The notes under the pieces are model-generated. The model was given only the letters and a program-made list of their open reading frames with translations. It did no database searches and was not told the origin of the DNA. Shown here one piece after another: positions 12,132-13,870 of a stretch of DNA of 13,870 nt. The stretch lies in NCBI GenBank assembly GCA_964598355.1, contig CAZRBN010000037.1, forward strand, positions 1-13,870, read 5' to 3'. Numbering within the stretch: the stretch's first letter is position 1; every line of letters starts with the position of its first letter. The stretch comes from DASQJJ01 sp964598355. GTDB lineage: Bacteria > Patescibacteriota > Microgenomatia > Levybacterales > UBA12049. Made by a program: the position numbers and the translations under genes.

Positions 12132-12425
12132 ACGAAGTAAATGAAAAGTGTAAAGTTAAAATATAAAAGTTAAGGTACCTTATTGAGACTTTCACTTTTA
12201 CTGTATCAAACTACTCACTTTCTACATTAATTGAGTAAGTAGGCTGGATAAAATTGATTATAGTGACCCCACTTTTAAGTTGCAAGTAGTAATGGGAACA
12301 ACTATAATAAGCATATATACAAATAGTCCAATAAGCAAAATAGTATGAGATCTGCTTATGTTGGAGATTGCATGAGTAACAGACCTTGGATAAAAATTCA
12401 GCAATAAAGCAATATATCAATACCT
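12132..12425. other. Divergent mreB/PEGA intergenic region
   Basis: It holds an imperfect inverted repeat with ends AAAAGTGTAAAGT (12144-12156) and ACTTTCACTTTT (12188-12199). I see no convincing promoter for either gene. A 69-codon minus-strand ORF here is Tyr/Cys/Ile-rich, does not look coding and is not called. Confidence 0.5.
12144..12199. repeat. Inverted repeat upstream of mreB
   Basis: AAAAGTGTAAAGT and ACTTTCACTTTT pair with one bulged T; the loop is about 31 nt. It starts 12 nt upstream of the mreB ATG, so it could fold in the mreB leader RNA or be another dispersed palindrome. Confidence 0.5.
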
Positions 12426-13712
12426 ATGGAATCTAACGAGAACACAATGACAGAGAATGCTCCTGTTAATTCTCAAGTAAGTAGCAACCAACCATCACGT
12501 ATGAAAAAACAACTTCTTATATCACTAGCAGTTATTGTCTTTTTGGTTGTTGGAACAATTATTGCTGTATTGTACGGTAGTGGTTACCGGATTGATTTGG
12601 GAAATAATCATTCCATTATTCACGGTACAGGACTTTTGGTTGCAACCAGTACACCAGATGGAGCACAGGTTTTTATTAATGACCACCTAACTACAGCAAC
12701 CAACAATACGATTAATTTGGCACCTGGCGATTATAAAGTAAAAATTTTTAAAGACGGCTACTTCCCATGGGAAAAGAAGATAAAGATTGAAAAAGAAGTA
12801 GTCAGTAAAGCTGAAGCTTTTCTTTTCCCAACCACTCCTAAACTTGAAGGCATAACAGCGACAGGAGTACTGAGTCCTGTTATTGATCCATCCATGACAA
12901 AGATTGCCTATATTGTTGCTTCTCAATCCGCACGAAAAAATGGTATCTATGTGCTTGATATGGCCAACAGGTCTCTTATTACCCTTCAATCAGCTTCAAC
13001 ACAGCTTGCCGATGGTACTGCTGTCAATTTTGGGGTAGCTTCACTCTCTTGGTCACCAGATGGTCAACAGCTCATAGCAACCATTCCTAATACTATTTCA
13101 TCCAAGCCTACCACGTATCTTCTTGATGCAACAACCTTTAATCAAACTCCGAAAGATGTCACCGAAACACTCTCATCTGTCACTGATTCCTGGCAAAAAC
13201 TCACTGATGATAAAGGAATATCTCGTTTGAATACGCTCAAGCCTGATTTAAAGAAATTTGTCATGGATAATTTCTCAATCCTTGCTTGGTCACCAGATGA
13301 AACAAAAATACTCTATACTGCATCAACCGCTGCTACCCTCCAACAGATGATAAAACCTGCTATTATCGGTGCCGATTCAACACTTGAAGAAAGAACTCTT
13401 CAAAAAGGAGCTGTCTATGTGTATGACACCAAAGAAGATAAAAATTTCAAAATTTTAGATAGCCTAAATACTCAAGCTGGTATAGACAAACTACCTGTTA
13501 TGTGGTTTCCAGACTCTAAGCACCTTATTGTTGTAGTAGATAAACGGGTCAATATCCGTGAATATGACGGCCAAAATAATACAATTGTATATGCAGGACC
13601 CTTCTTAGACGGCTATGTGTTCCCCTGGCCAACAGCAAGCCAAATTGTAGTACTCACAAATTTGGGAAATTCAGATACCCTCCCCAATCTCTATACTGTA
13701 GGACTTAAGTAG
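12426..13712 (+). CDS. Membrane-anchored PEGA-domain protein with beta-propeller-like repeats
   Basis: Encodes 428 residues. A Ser/Asn-rich cytoplasmic tail (1-27) is followed by one transmembrane helix (about 29-51, QLLISLAVIVFLVVGTIIAV), so most of the protein should be outside the membrane. A PEGA domain spans about 68-123 (LLVATSTPDGAQVFINDHL, then APGDYKVKIFKDGYFPWEKK). The rest has blade-like repeats with WSPDGQ (209-214), WSPDET (288-293) and WFPDSK (360-365), as in TolB/WD40-like propellers. Such proteins are likely to bind or organise surface components; the exact role is unknown. The ATG at 12426 has no Shine-Dalgarno sequence, and Met26 just before the helix is an alternative start. 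It is divergent from mreB. Confidence 0.85.
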   Translation: MESNENTMTENAPVNSQVSSNQPSRMKKQLLISLAVIVFLVVGTIIAVLYGSGYRIDLGNNHSIIHGTGLLVATSTPDGAQVFINDHLTTATNNTINLAPGDYKVKIFKDGYFPWEKKIKIEKEVVSKAEAFLFPTTPKLEGITATGVLSPVIDPSMTKIAYIVASQSARKNGIYVLDMANRSLITLQSASTQLADGTAVNFGVASLSWSPDGQQLIATIPNTISSKPTTYLLDATTFNQTPKDVTETLSSVTDSWQKLTDDKGISRLNTLKPDLKKFVMDNFSILAWSPDETKILYTASTAATLQQMIKPAIIGADSTLEERTLQKGAVYVYDTKEDKNFKILDSLNTQAGIDKLPVMWFPDSKHLIVVVDKRVNIREYDGQNNTIVYAGPFLDGYVFPWPTASQIVVLTNLGNSDTLPNLYTVGLK

Positions 13713-13778
13713 TAGTTTCTCGTAGTTGGTAGTATATAAAAAGAGGACTTCAGTTTTTGTCAATGAAAAAAGGTATCA
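13713..13778 (+). other. Convergent 3' gap with partial repeat words
   Basis: Just after the PEGA gene stop, GTAGTTGGTAG resembles an arm of the palindromic element found in wecG. A perfect 10-bp palindrome TCACTAGTGA (13776-13785) straddles the end of the gap. No clear terminator is visible. Confidence 0.3.
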
Positions 13779-13870
13779 CTAGTGAAGATCATGATTTCGA
13801 CATCTATCAGATTTAAATTTACCTCCAGATCCCTTTTCATATATTTCTAAAGCATACTTTTGTGATGCAC
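13779..13870 (-). CDS. 3' end of a minus-strand gene, truncated at the window edge
   Basis: One minus-strand frame is open from the window edge to a TAG at 13779-13781 and encodes ASQKYALEIYEKGSGGKF followed by KSDRCRNHDLH. The other two minus frames close early. The composition looks like a real soluble C-terminus with a basic Gly-rich stretch. I cannot assign a family from 29 residues. It would converge with the PEGA gene. Confidence 0.42.
   Translation of the reverse strand, partial: ASQKYALEIYEKGSGGKFKSDRCRNHDLH

Noticed and set aside
12211..12420. 69-codon minus-strand ORF between mreB and the PEGA gene
   Set aside because: Tyr/Ile/Cys/Ser-rich composition typical of translated AT-rich non-coding DNA; no Shine-Dalgarno sequence or promoter.
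1..13870. CRISPR array, tRNA or rRNA genes, insertion sequence or recoded UGA
   Set aside because: No regularly spaced repeats, no tRNA-like cloverleaf recognised, no transposase; TGA is found as an ordinary gene end, and Trp in conserved motifs uses TGG.

Overview
This AT-rich window looks like chromosomal DNA of a small-genome bacterium, most likely of the Candidate Phyla Radiation (Patescibacteria) and probably close to Microgenomates. That placement is inference. It rests on a ribosomal protein L1 with a charged N-terminal extension of about 95 residues, many starts without a Shine-Dalgarno sequence, a membrane-anchored PEGA/beta-propeller protein, and many small unrecognised genes. TGA acts as a normal stop (for example at the end of the GT20 gene), so the UGA recoding of some CPR lineages is not seen.

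Positions 1-4700 hold a ribosomal/transcription block: the 3' end of nusG, a small unknown ORF, rplK, rplA, an accessory insertion of about 1.75 kb, then rplJ and rplL closed by a strong terminator. The insertion carries three small cysteine-containing genes; two are paralogues, and two have strong promoters whose predicted start site coincides with the ATG (leaderless mRNAs). rplJ-rplL has its own consensus promoter and an L10-leader attenuator in which an antiterminator and a terminator compete for one sequence. rpoB does not follow rplL.

Positions 4700-5760 hold an unknown small gene and a small MerR/excisionase-type HTH regulator with direct repeats in its promoter region. Positions 5760-9680 hold a sugar-nucleotide group: galT (minus strand), a divergent family-4 glycosyltransferase, and a family-20 glycosyltransferase of the trehalose-6-phosphate synthase type whose donor motifs are kept but whose acceptor-side motifs are changed. 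Positions 9730-12131, all on the minus strand, hold mreB, a WecG/TagA-family glycosyltransferase and a small unknown gene downstream of it. Divergent from mreB is a PEGA-domain protein, and the window closes with the likely 3' tail of a minus-strand gene.

A recurring theme is dispersed palindromic repeats. One sits in frame in rplA (972-1000), one in frame in wecG (10315-10398), one follows rplA, a 52-nt element occurs twice immediately upstream of genes (rplL and the GT4 gene), and further inverted repeats lie in the intergenic gaps. The genes fit envelope/polysaccharide building (WecG-like, GT4, GT20, GalT) and cell shape (MreB) beside a translation block. No RNA gene, CRISPR array, insertion sequence or replication origin was found.
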